DNA from: Actinomycetes bacterium
GTDB lineage: Bacteria; Actinomycetota; CALGFH01
Direction: 5' to 3'
DNA length: 8,906 bases
Assembly (NCBI GenBank): GCA_030146615.1
Contig: JASLBL010000715.1
Coordinates: forward strand, 1-8,906
Made by a program: the position numbers and the translations under genes
Notes under the pieces: model-generated
Seen by the model: the letters and a program-made list of their open reading frames with translations, nothing else
Database searches by the model: none
Told to the model about the DNA's origin: nothing
Shown: positions 1 through 5,560 of the stretch, in pieces
Numbering within the stretch: the first letter of the stretch is position 1
Layout of the letters: every line of letters starts with the position of its first letter

Positions 1-825
1 CTTGCGGTGGCCGTAGGCGTCGGCCTCGCCGCGCTCCAGGACCTGGCCCTCGAGCATGCGGGCGCCCTCTGAGACCGTGACCATGGCGTAGTTCGAGGGG
101 TTGGCCGCCTTGTCCTCGAGCAGGTAGTGGGCCAGCAGCTCGACGTCGAAGGGGACCTCGCAGATGATCGCCCGGTCGACCCCGGCCAGGTAGGCCGACA
201 GCAGCGACGTCTCGCCGCAGTTACGGCCGAACAGCTCAACCACGGCGATGCGCTCGTGCGACCCGGTCGAGGTCCGGAGCTGGTGGATGAACTGGACGCT
301 GCGGGTGACCGCGGTCGAGAAGCCGATGCAGTAGTCGGTGCCGAAGACGTCGTTATCCATCGTCTTCGGCACGGCCAGGACCTTGACCCCCTCCCGGGAC
401 AGCCGCTCGGCGTACGACAGGGTGTCGTCGCCGCCGATCGCGACCAGCCAGTCGAGACCCAGGCGCTCGACCACGGCCAGGCAGTGGCTGGTGAAGTCGA
501 ACGGCCCCTCGGACTCGAACTGGCCCTGGCCGGCCAGGAACGGGGGGACGTCGGTGGGCGCGACCTTGCCGGGGTTGGTCCGGCTGGTGTGCAGGAAGGT
601 CCCGCCGGTGCGGTCGATGGTGCGCACGTCGCGCTTGGTCAGCGGCTGCACGCAGTGGTCCTGGGGCTTGTCGTCGTCCAGGTTGTAGTCGAGCAGCCCG
701 GCCCAGCCGCGCCGCAGCCCGAGCACCTCGTAGCCGCGGTCGGCGGCGGCGTACACGAGCGTCCTGATGCAGGGGTTGAGACCGGGGACGTCGCCGCCTC
801 CGGTGAGCACGCCGATCCTGGTCAT
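1..825 (-). CDS. 6-phosphofructokinase, PPi-type (PfkA superfamily), 3' end missing
   Basis: Phosphorylates fructose 6-phosphate to fructose 1,6-bisphosphate in glycolysis (cytoplasm). The visible 275 residues open with TGGGDVPGLN (residues 8-17), the nucleotide/phosphate-binding loop that reads TSGGDAPGMN in classical enzymes. Next come AIGGDDTLSYAERL (about 129-142), PKTMDND (153-159) and ELFGRNCG (197-204). In this family a Gly at the fourth position of GGDG and a Gly before TIDND favour ATP. Asp134 (GGDD) and Lys154 (PKT) are the residues linked to pyrophosphate use, so I infer a PPi-dependent enzyme; this is not proven. GGDD lies about 28 residues further in than in E. coli PfkA, so there is an insertion at about 70-112. 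The start at 825 is preferred over the in-frame ATG at 831 because GGAGG lies 7 nt from the first and 1 nt from the second. The C-terminal part (perhaps 70-100 residues) lies outside the window. Upstream it faces the ArsR operon. Confidence 0.93.
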   Translation of the reverse strand, partial: MTRIGVLTGGGDVPGLNPCIRTLVYAAADRGYEVLGLRRGWAGLLDYNLDDDKPQDHCVQPLTKRDVRTIDRTGGTFLHTSRTNPGKVAPTDVPPFLAGQGQFESEGPFDFTSHCLAVVERLGLDWLVAIGGDDTLSYAERLSREGVKVLAVPKTMDNDVFGTDYCIGFSTAVTRSVQFIHQLRTSTGSHERIAVVELFGRNCGETSLLSAYLAGVDRAIICEVPFDVELLAHYLLEDKAANPSNYAMVTVSEGARMLEGQVLERGEADAYGHRK

Positions 826-857
826 GCGCATGCCTCCAACGGGGGGTGCCGAGGGAT

Positions 858-873
858 CGGGCAACGTTGCCCG
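858..873. promoter_or_regulatory. 16-bp perfect palindrome in the PFK leader
   Basis: CGGGCAACGTTGCCCG is a perfect 16-bp palindrome without a spacer, centred between 865 and 866. It lies 33 bp upstream of the PFK start and about 75 bp left of the AT-rich inverted repeat. With no loop it is a poor RNA hairpin, so a dimeric repressor or activator site is the simpler reading. The binding protein is unknown. A chance palindrome cannot be excluded. Confidence 0.45.
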
Positions 874-945
874 CGACACGACCGCAAAACCGGCCGTGGC
901 CAGGAAGCATAGCGCCCGCGGCCGCGATCCGCCGACCACCGACGT

Positions 946-951
946 AGTATA
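946..951 (-). promoter_or_regulatory. Possible -10 element (TATACT) for the PFK gene
   Basis: Read on the minus strand, 951 to 946 is TATACT, one base from TATAAT, in a region where AT-rich hexamers are rare. It would start transcription near 939 and give a leader of about 110 nt containing the 858-873 palindrome. No good -35 is visible 16-18 bp upstream (GCGCTT at 17 bp). Its upstream edge overlaps the left arm of the inverted repeat at 948-969, so a protein bound there would block it. Confidence 0.35.
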
Positions 952-969
952 TAAGACTTGACTTATATA
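948..969. promoter_or_regulatory. AT-rich inverted repeat, likely ArsR operator
   Basis: Two perfect 8-bp arms, TATATAAG (948-955) and CTTATATA (962-969), are separated by the 6-bp spacer ACTTGA. This is by far the most AT-rich stretch in the window. It sits 24 bp before the ArsR start codon, which is where ArsR-family repressors normally bind their own promoter. The right arm runs into TATAAG (966-971), a plausible plus-strand -10. The left arm overlaps a plausible minus-strand -10, so one bound dimer could control both directions. Autoregulation is an inference. Confidence 0.6.
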
Positions 970-993
970 AGCGCATGGTGAGACCCTGGCCGC

Positions 994-1338
994 ATGCACG
1001 CGTTCGACGTTCTCGGGGACCGGGTCCGGCGACGGATCCTGGAGCTGCTCGCCGACGGGGAGCAGACCGCCGGCTCGATCAGCGCGGTGATCCAGGAGGA
1101 GTTCGGGATCTCCCAGCCGGCGGTCTCGATGCACCTGCGGGTCCTGCGGGACAACGGGTTCGCGACTGTCCGGGCCGAGGGCGCCCGCCGCCTGTACGCC
1201 GTGGACGCCAAGCCCCTGCGGGAGGTGGACGCCTGGCTGGACCACTTCCGCGGGTTCTGGACCCAGCACCTGGACGCCCTGGCCACCGAGCTCGTCCGCG
1301 GCCGGCGGGAGCGCGACCGGAAGGAGAAGGACACATGA
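994..1338 (+). CDS. ArsR-family winged-helix transcriptional repressor
   Basis: A small (114 aa) DNA-binding repressor, almost certainly dimeric. Residues 5-35 (FDVLGDRVRRRILELLADGE...) form the first helices. The recognition helix lies in ISQPAVSMHLRVLRDNGF (39-56). The wing follows in AEGARRLYAVD (61-71), and a long C-terminal helix with WLDHFRGFW suits dimerisation. The protein contains no cysteine and lacks the metal-binding ELCVCD signature. It therefore belongs with the metal-independent ArsR proteins often paired with SRPBCC/AHSA1 genes, rather than with arsenic or zinc sensors. The start is fixed by an in-frame TGA at 979-981, which leaves ATG 994 as the only candidate. The Shine-Dalgarno is weak (GGTGAG, 977-982). 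The stop overlaps the next start (ATGA), so the two are co-translated. It probably represses itself through 948-969. Confidence 0.93.
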   Translation: MHAFDVLGDRVRRRILELLADGEQTAGSISAVIQEEFGISQPAVSMHLRVLRDNGFATVRAEGARRLYAVDAKPLREVDAWLDHFRGFWTQHLDALATELVRGRRERDRKEKDT

Positions 1339-1964
1339 ACGACATCACCCGCGAGATCGAGGCCATCAACCGCACCATCGGCAGCCGGCGAATCCCGACC
1401 GGCGAGGGCCGCTCGGTCGTCCTGCGCCGACGCTACGACGCGCCGATCGAGGACGTCTGGGACGCCTGCTCCGACCCCGACCGGCTCAAGCGCTGGTTCT
1501 CGCCCGTCTCCGGCGACCTCCGCGTCGGCGGGACGTTCCAGATCGAGGGCAACGCCGGCGGCGAGATCCTGCGCTGCCAGCCACCGCGCCTGCTGACCAT
1601 CAGCTGGGTGTACGGAGACAAGCCGGCCGACGAGGTCGAGCTGCGGCTGACCCCGGAGGCGGACGGGGCGACGATGCTCGAGCTGGAGCACGCCTCGACG
1701 CCGGGCACGCCCGACGGCCTGGCCGGGGTCGGGGTCGGCTGGGACCTGGCCCTGTTCGGCCTCGGCATGCACCTGGCCGGCCAGGCCATCCCCGACCCCG
1801 CCGAGCTGGAGCGGTCGCCGGAGGTCCGCCGGTTCATCGTCCGGAGCAGCACGGCCTGGGGGGCCGCGCTCGTGGCGGCCGGCGTGGCCACCGCGGAGGA
1901 GGCCGCGGCCGTCGTCGAGCGGACCAGCGCCTTCTACGCCCCCGACCCGGGCGGGGATGCCTAG
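1335..1964 (+). CDS. SRPBCC / AHSA1-type START-like domain protein
   Basis: A 209-residue protein with an Activator-of-Hsp90-ATPase-1-like (AHSA1, SRPBCC) fold, a helix-grip barrel that binds hydrophobic ligands. Typical signatures are VVLRRRYDAPIEDVWDACSDPDRLKRWFSP (about 28-57), DLRVGGTFQI (61-70), the strand RLLTISWVYG (85-94), and GVGVGWDLALFGLGMHL (131-147), the closing helix with its family-typical GW. About 60 extra residues follow, which is longer than the usual 140-160 aa AHSA1 protein. The ligand is unknown. It starts 4 nt inside the ArsR gene with AAGGAG about 8 nt upstream, indicating translational coupling. ArsR-AHSA1 pairs are common in actinobacteria; whether the partner acts as a ligand sensor or as an enzyme under ArsR control cannot be told here. 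Its TAG shares the CTAG at 1961-1964 with the convergent gene. Confidence 0.92.
   Translation: MNDITREIEAINRTIGSRRIPTGEGRSVVLRRRYDAPIEDVWDACSDPDRLKRWFSPVSGDLRVGGTFQIEGNAGGEILRCQPPRLLTISWVYGDKPADEVELRLTPEADGATMLELEHASTPGTPDGLAGVGVGWDLALFGLGMHLAGQAIPDPAELERSPEVRRFIVRSSTAWGAALVAAGVATAEEAAAVVERTSAFYAPDPGGDA
1961..1964. other. Convergent stop-codon overlap in a CTAG palindrome
   Basis: The tetranucleotide CTAG supplies TAG to the plus-strand SRPBCC gene (1962-1964) and TAG to the minus-strand NDH-2 gene (1963-1961). There is therefore no intergenic space and no room for a dedicated terminator between the two convergent genes. Confidence 0.95.
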
Positions 1965-3400
1965 CTGGGCTGCCGCGACCTCGGGCGGGGGAGGCCCTGG
2001 TCGGTGACCACGGCCCGGGTGGTGGGGACGTCGCGGGCCGCGGCCTCCCATTCGTCGGCCGCGGGGCCGGCGTAGATGCCGGTCCGCTCGGCCGCGGCGA
2101 TGGTGATCTCGTCCTCGCGGAGGAAGCCGAGCTGGGCCAGCTGGGGACGCATCGCCCAGTCGAGCAGCCAGTCCAGCGAGACCCGGATGCGGTTGCCGGT
2201 CAAGGGCAGGGCCAGCAGGTGGTAGCCGCGGGTCGCGACCAGGCCGGGCAGCCCGCCGAGGGCGACCCCGAAGGGTGAGGCGACCGCGTCGAAGCCGCCC
2301 AGGTCGACCGCGAACCCGAGGTCGCGGTGGCGGTAGTCGACCGCCTTGCCGAAGCCGAGCGAGGCGGCGACGTTGCGGGCGGCGGTCTTGCCCTGGCGCT
2401 GGGCATGCTGGGCCGTCTGGCCGGTGAGCTTGCCGGGCCGGGTCAGGTCGGGCACGGCGGCCGCGTCGCCGAAGGCGAACACGCCCTCGGCCCCGGGGAC
2501 CCGGAGGTCGGCGGTGACCGTCAGCCGGCCGCGCTCGGCCGGCAGCCCGAGGGTCTCGATCAGCGGGCTCGGGGTGACGCCGGTGCACCAGACCAGGGTG
2601 TGGGTCGGGATCGTCTCGCCGTCCGACAGCCGCACCTTGTCCTTGGTCGCCTCCTCCACGGTCGTGCCCAGCCGGACCTCGACGCCGCGGCGGCGCAGCA
2701 CCTCCATGGCGTCGTCGCCCAGCCGCTCGCCCAGCTCCGGCAGCACCCGGGGGGCCAGGTCGATCAGCACCCAGCGCAGCTCCTCGGCCCGCAGCCGCGG
2801 GTAGTCGGCGGCCGCCCGGGTGGTCACCAGCTGCATCTGGGCCGCCGTCTCGGTGCCCGAGTAGCCGGCCCCGACGACCACGAAGGTGCAGCAGGCTCGC
2901 CGGTGCTCCGGGTCCTCGGCGGCGTCGGCGTTCTCCAGTTCCCGGAGCACGTGGTCGCGCAGGTAGGTCGCCTCGGCCAGGGTCTTCAGGCCGAGGGCGT
3001 GCTCGGCCACCCCGGGGATCTTGAAGGTCCGGGTGACCCCGCCGGGGGCGAGCACCAGCCGGTCCCAGGCCAGCTCCTGGGCCGAGCCGTCGGGGCGGAG
3101 CAGGGTCGCCGTGCGGCCACCGATGTCGACGCTGACCACGTGCCCGAGCAGCACCCTGGCCCGGCGCAGGGCGGCGTGCAGGCCGACGGCGATGTGGCGC
3201 GGCTCGACCACCCCGGCGGCCACGTTGGGTAGCAGGGGGCTGTAGAGGAGGTAGTCGGCGGCGCTGACCAGCAGCAGCTCGGCGGCGTCGGGGGGCAGGA
3301 GCTTCTCCAGCCGCCGCATGCAATGGAAGCCGGCGAAGCCGCTGCCGACCACCAGCACGGTGGGCCGCCGGGGAGGTGTTGTGCCGTCGGGGGAGGTCAT
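1961..3400 (-). CDS. ndh: Type II NADH:quinone oxidoreductase-like flavoprotein (NDH-2)
   Basis: Non-proton-pumping NADH dehydrogenase family: passes electrons from NAD(P)H via FAD to quinone at the inner face of the membrane. The 479 aa show two dinucleotide folds. The FAD-binding loop VLVVGSGFAGFHCMRRL is at about 15-31, and the NADH-binding loop VVVGAGYSGTETAAQM is at 174-189. The second FAD contact GVFAFGDAA is at 306-314. AQHAQRQ (330-336) corresponds to the AQxAxQ quinone-site motif, with Arg in place of one Gln. The C-terminal part has amphipathic or hydrophobic stretches (about 363-415) suited to peripheral membrane attachment. Length is slightly above the usual 400-460. The start at 3400 has no Shine-Dalgarno. 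A TATTCA hexamer at 3413-3408 (minus strand) ends 7 nt before the ATG, compatible with a leaderless mRNA. A related FAD/NAD oxidoreductase with another acceptor is possible, so the symbol is tentative. Confidence 0.9.
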   Translation of the reverse strand: MTSPDGTTPPRRPTVLVVGSGFAGFHCMRRLEKLLPPDAAELLLVSAADYLLYSPLLPNVAAGVVEPRHIAVGLHAALRRARVLLGHVVSVDIGGRTATLLRPDGSAQELAWDRLVLAPGGVTRTFKIPGVAEHALGLKTLAEATYLRDHVLRELENADAAEDPEHRRACCTFVVVGAGYSGTETAAQMQLVTTRAAADYPRLRAEELRWVLIDLAPRVLPELGERLGDDAMEVLRRRGVEVRLGTTVEEATKDKVRLSDGETIPTHTLVWCTGVTPSPLIETLGLPAERGRLTVTADLRVPGAEGVFAFGDAAAVPDLTRPGKLTGQTAQHAQRQGKTAARNVAASLGFGKAVDYRHRDLGFAVDLGGFDAVASPFGVALGGLPGLVATRGYHLLALPLTGNRIRVSLDWLLDWAMRPQLAQLGFLREDEITIAAAERTGIYAGPAADEWEAAARDVPTTRAVVTDQGLPRPRSRQPS

Positions 3401-3435
3401 GGGTACATGAATAGCACGTCGGCCGAGGAGGAATC
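3401..3435. promoter_or_regulatory. 35-bp divergent region between NDH-2 and acyl-CoA synthetase genes
   Basis: Both genes must be driven from this 35-bp gap or from inside each other's 5' coding ends. Minus strand: TATTCA (3413-3408) lies where a leaderless -10 would be. Plus strand: only a strong ribosome binding site is clear. A TTGTGC at 3379-3384 with TACATG at 3404-3409 is a weak, 19-bp-spaced candidate promoter. No inverted repeat stands out. Confidence 0.35.
3425..3431 (+). promoter_or_regulatory. Strong Shine-Dalgarno GAGGAGG of the acyl-CoA synthetase gene
   Basis: GAGGAGG ends 4 nt before ATG 3436. It is the best match to the 16S 3' end in the window and fixes the start. The short spacing is slightly tight but functional in many genes. 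Confidence 0.75.
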
Positions 3436-5064
3436 ATGCACGACTACCGCACCCTTCGCCCCGGAACCTACCAGGAGATGACCTCGGACTTCCGGTGGGA
3501 GGTCCCGGCCAGCTACAACCTGGCCGCCGACGTGCTCGACAAGCACGAGCCCGAGCGGCCGGCCATGCACTTCGTGTCCGACGACGGTCGCGACGAGCGC
3601 TGGAGCTTCGGCGACATGCGCCGCCTGACCGACCGGACGGCCAACACCCTGCGGGGGCTGGGGGTCGGCAAGGGCGACCGGGTGGCGGTGATGGCCCCGG
3701 CCTCGCCCGAGATCGCGGCCAGCTTCCTGGCCACCTACAAGGTCGAGGCGATCCTGCTGTCGATGTCGGTGCTGTACGGCGACGACGCGATCGTCTACCG
3801 CCTCAACGACTCCGAGGCCAAGGTGCTGATCACCTCGGCCGCCCATCGCGACCGGGTGGCCGCCCTGCTCGACAAGGCCCCGTCGGTCGAGCACCTGGTG
3901 GTGGTGGGCGGCCAGGGCCGCGAGAGCTTCGAGGAGCTGACCGGGGCGGCCGCCGACCGCTTCGAGACCCCGGCCACCGACCCCGACACTCCGGCCCAGC
4001 TCTACTACACCTCGGGGACGACCGGGCTCGCCAAGGGGATCCTGCACGCCCACCGGTACCTCCTGGGGCACGAGGAGTTCCAGCTCAGCCACGACGTCCG
4101 GGTGGGCGAGCTGTTCCACTCGACCGGCGAGTGGGCCTGGATCGCCGGGATCGTGCCCGGCATCCTCGGCCCCTGGCGCTTCGGCGTGGAAACCCTGGTC
4201 CACGGGCGCAAGGGCGGGTTCGATCCGGGCAAGGCGCTGCGGCTGATCGCCGACCACGGGGTCGGGAACGTGTTCACCACCCCGACCGCGATCCGGGCCA
4301 TGATGGGCGTGTCCGAGGCGGCCACCCTCGACTTCGGGGTCCGGCTGGCCTGCTCGGCCGGGGAGCCGCTCAACCCCGAGGCGATCGCCTGGTGGAGCCG
4401 GACGGTCGGCTGCCCGGTGCTCGACTACTACGGCCTGTCGGAGAGCTACCCGCTGTGCGCCAACTTCCCGACGGTCGAGGTCCGGCCCGGCTCCATGGGC
4501 CTGCCCCTGCCCGGCTGGGAGGTGGCCATCCTCGACCCCGACGAGCAGCCCGTCCCCCAGGGCGAGCCGGGCGAGATCTGCCTCAAGGCCCGCTCCAACC
4601 CGCACTACCCGCTCGGCTACTGGAACCGCCCCGAGGACTCCAAGGAGGTGTTCGGAGGCGACTGGTTCCACACCAAGGACACCGCCCGTCAGGACGAGGA
4701 CGGCTACGTCTGGTACTCAGGGCGGGCCGACGACGTGATCATCTCGGCCGGCTACCGGATCGGGCCGTTCGAGGTCGAGAGCACCCTGCTCGAGCACCCG
4801 GCGGTGGCCGAGTCGGCGGTGGTGGCCAGCCCCGACCCCCAGCGCGGCAACGTCGTCAAGGCGTTCGTCCGGCTGGTCCCCGGCTCCGAGCCCAGCGACG
4901 AGCTGGTCAGCGAACTCCAGCGGCACGTCCGCGAGCGCCTCTCGGCCTACGCCTACCCGCGCAAGCTCCAGTTCGTGGACGACCTGCCCAAGACCCTCAC
5001 CGGCAAGATCCGCCGCTCCGAGCTGCGCAAGGCCGACGGTGGGGACGGCGAGGAGGCCGGCTGA
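3436..5064 (+). CDS. AMP-forming acyl-CoA synthetase, medium-chain (ACSM) type
   Basis: Activates a carboxylic acid with ATP to acyl-AMP, then transfers it to CoA (ANL superfamily, cytoplasmic). The 542 aa contain the core motifs in order. The P-loop YYTSGTTGLAK is at 190-200. DYYGLSES (330-337) leads into LCANFPTVEVRPGSMGLPLPGWEV, which closely resembles mammalian and bacterial ACSM enzymes rather than acetyl-CoA synthetase. HTKDTA (412-417, ribose-binding Asp415) is followed by the hinge region SGRADDVIISAGYRIGPFE (428-446). PKTLTGKIRR (518-527) carries the catalytic Lys (about 524), the usual target of lysine acetylation in this family. The substrate is probably a medium-chain, branched or aromatic acid; the exact one cannot be read from sequence. 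The nearest plus-strand gene downstream is 40 nt away but has its own promoter. Divergence from NDH-2 may link acyl oxidation with NADH reoxidation (inference). Confidence 0.94.
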   Translation: MHDYRTLRPGTYQEMTSDFRWEVPASYNLAADVLDKHEPERPAMHFVSDDGRDERWSFGDMRRLTDRTANTLRGLGVGKGDRVAVMAPASPEIAASFLATYKVEAILLSMSVLYGDDAIVYRLNDSEAKVLITSAAHRDRVAALLDKAPSVEHLVVVGGQGRESFEELTGAAADRFETPATDPDTPAQLYYTSGTTGLAKGILHAHRYLLGHEEFQLSHDVRVGELFHSTGEWAWIAGIVPGILGPWRFGVETLVHGRKGGFDPGKALRLIADHGVGNVFTTPTAIRAMMGVSEAATLDFGVRLACSAGEPLNPEAIAWWSRTVGCPVLDYYGLSESYPLCANFPTVEVRPGSMGLPLPGWEVAILDPDEQPVPQGEPGEICLKARSNPHYPLGYWNRPEDSKEVFGGDWFHTKDTARQDEDGYVWYSGRADDVIISAGYRIGPFEVESTLLEHPAVAESAVVASPDPQRGNVVKAFVRLVPGSEPSDELVSELQRHVRERLSAYAYPRKLQFVDDLPKTLTGKIRRSELRKADGGDGEEAG

Positions 5065-5066
5065 AG

Positions 5067-5096
5067 TTGAGCCGGGCGTCGGCCCCGGGGTAGCGT
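5067..5096 (+). promoter_or_regulatory. Near-consensus leaderless promoter (TTGAGC - 18 bp - TAGCGT)
   Basis: A -35-like TTGAGC (5067-5072) and a -10-like TAGCGT (5091-5096, fitting the actinobacterial TANNNT) are 18 bp apart. The -10 ends 8 nt before ATG 5105, so transcription should begin at or within a base or two of the A of the ATG. The downstream gene has no Shine-Dalgarno, which agrees with a leaderless transcript. The promoter lies wholly in the 40-nt gap after the acyl-CoA synthetase stop. Confidence 0.6.
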
Positions 5097-5104
5097 CTGG
5101 CGTC

Positions 5105-5527
5105 ATGTACGACACCCGCTGGCCACGGCCGGGGCCGGCGATGGCGGCCGTCGCCGCCGTCCTGGGCCTGGTTGCCGGGGCCATCCTCGGCCTCTCCTCC
5201 CCGGGTTCGCCGCCAACGGCCCAGGCCAGCGGCCCCCCGGAGACCACCGTCGCGCCCACCACCACGACCCTGCCCGACGAGTTCCACACCGTGGTCCTGG
5301 GCAGCTTCAACGCCCGCGGGCGCGCCGAGGAGCGGCTGCGGCTGGTCAGGAGCCAGGGGGTCAAGGACGCCGGCCTGCTCGACAACGAGCAGTACGAGCT
5401 CGGGACCAGGTGGGCGGTGTACAGCGGCATCTTCCGGACCGAGGACGAGGCCGAGGCCCACATGCAGGAGCTGCGCCAGCTCGGGATCAGCGAGGGCTTC
5501 GTGAAATCGGTGAAGCCGGCCGACTGA
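5105..5527 (+). CDS. Small membrane-anchored SPOR-domain protein
   Basis: The 140-aa protein has three parts. A short basic N-terminus (MYDTRWPRPG) precedes one transmembrane or uncleaved signal segment (about 11-31, AMAAVAAVLGLVAGAILGL). A Thr/Pro linker follows (about 38-57, with TTVAPTTTTLP). The C-terminal SPOR-like domain spans about 59-137 (FHTVVLGSFNARGRAEERL ... RWAVYSGIFRTEDEAEAHM ... GFVKSVK). SPOR domains bind peptidoglycan glycan strands stripped of stem peptides, mostly at division sites. The topology predicts a cell-surface, wall-facing protein. The start at 5105 is preferred over an upstream in-frame start at 5039 inside the synthetase gene, because the hydrophobic segment then lies near the N-terminus and the promoter fits. 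The domain call rests on pattern and spacing, not on a profile search. Confidence 0.8.
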   Translation: MYDTRWPRPGPAMAAVAAVLGLVAGAILGLSSPGSPPTAQASGPPETTVAPTTTTLPDEFHTVVLGSFNARGRAEERLRLVRSQGVKDAGLLDNEQYELGTRWAVYSGIFRTEDEAEAHMQELRQLGISEGFVKSVKPAD

Positions 5528-5544
5528 GCGGGTAGGCACGCTCA
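5525..5544 (+). other. Short stem-loop between SPOR gene and GAF-ANTAR gene
   Basis: TGAGCG (5525-5530) and CGCTCA (5539-5544) form a perfect 6-bp stem with an 8-nt loop GGTAGGCA. It overlaps the SPOR stop codon and ends 1 nt before the GGGAGG ribosome binding site (5546-5551) of the next gene. There is no U tract, so it is not a standard terminator. It could modulate translation or mRNA processing, or be chance. Confidence 0.3.
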
Positions 5545-5560
5545 CGGGAGGTGGTCCGCG

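Noticed and set aside
917..926. CGCGGCCGCG palindrome in the PFK/ArsR intergenic region
   Set aside because: Pure G/C palindromes of this length are common by chance in this composition, and it is not placed against any promoter element.
963..3437. Very long (824-codon) minus-strand frame covering the ArsR, SRPBCC and NDH-2 genes
   Set aside because: The translation is Arg/Pro/Gly-rich and low complexity. It lies in a shifted frame over genes with clear motifs; such frames are normal where stop codons are rare in GC-rich DNA.
3397..4671. 424-codon antisense frame inside the acyl-CoA synthetase gene
   Set aside because: It is the complementary-frame image of a gene with all ANL motifs; rich in Gly, Val, Arg and His with no coherent fold signal.
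5072..5088. CCGGG/CCCGG hairpin after the acyl-CoA synthetase stop as a terminator
   Set aside because: Only a 5-bp stem with no U tract, and it lies within the spacer of the candidate promoter for the next gene; short GC stems are expected by chance here.
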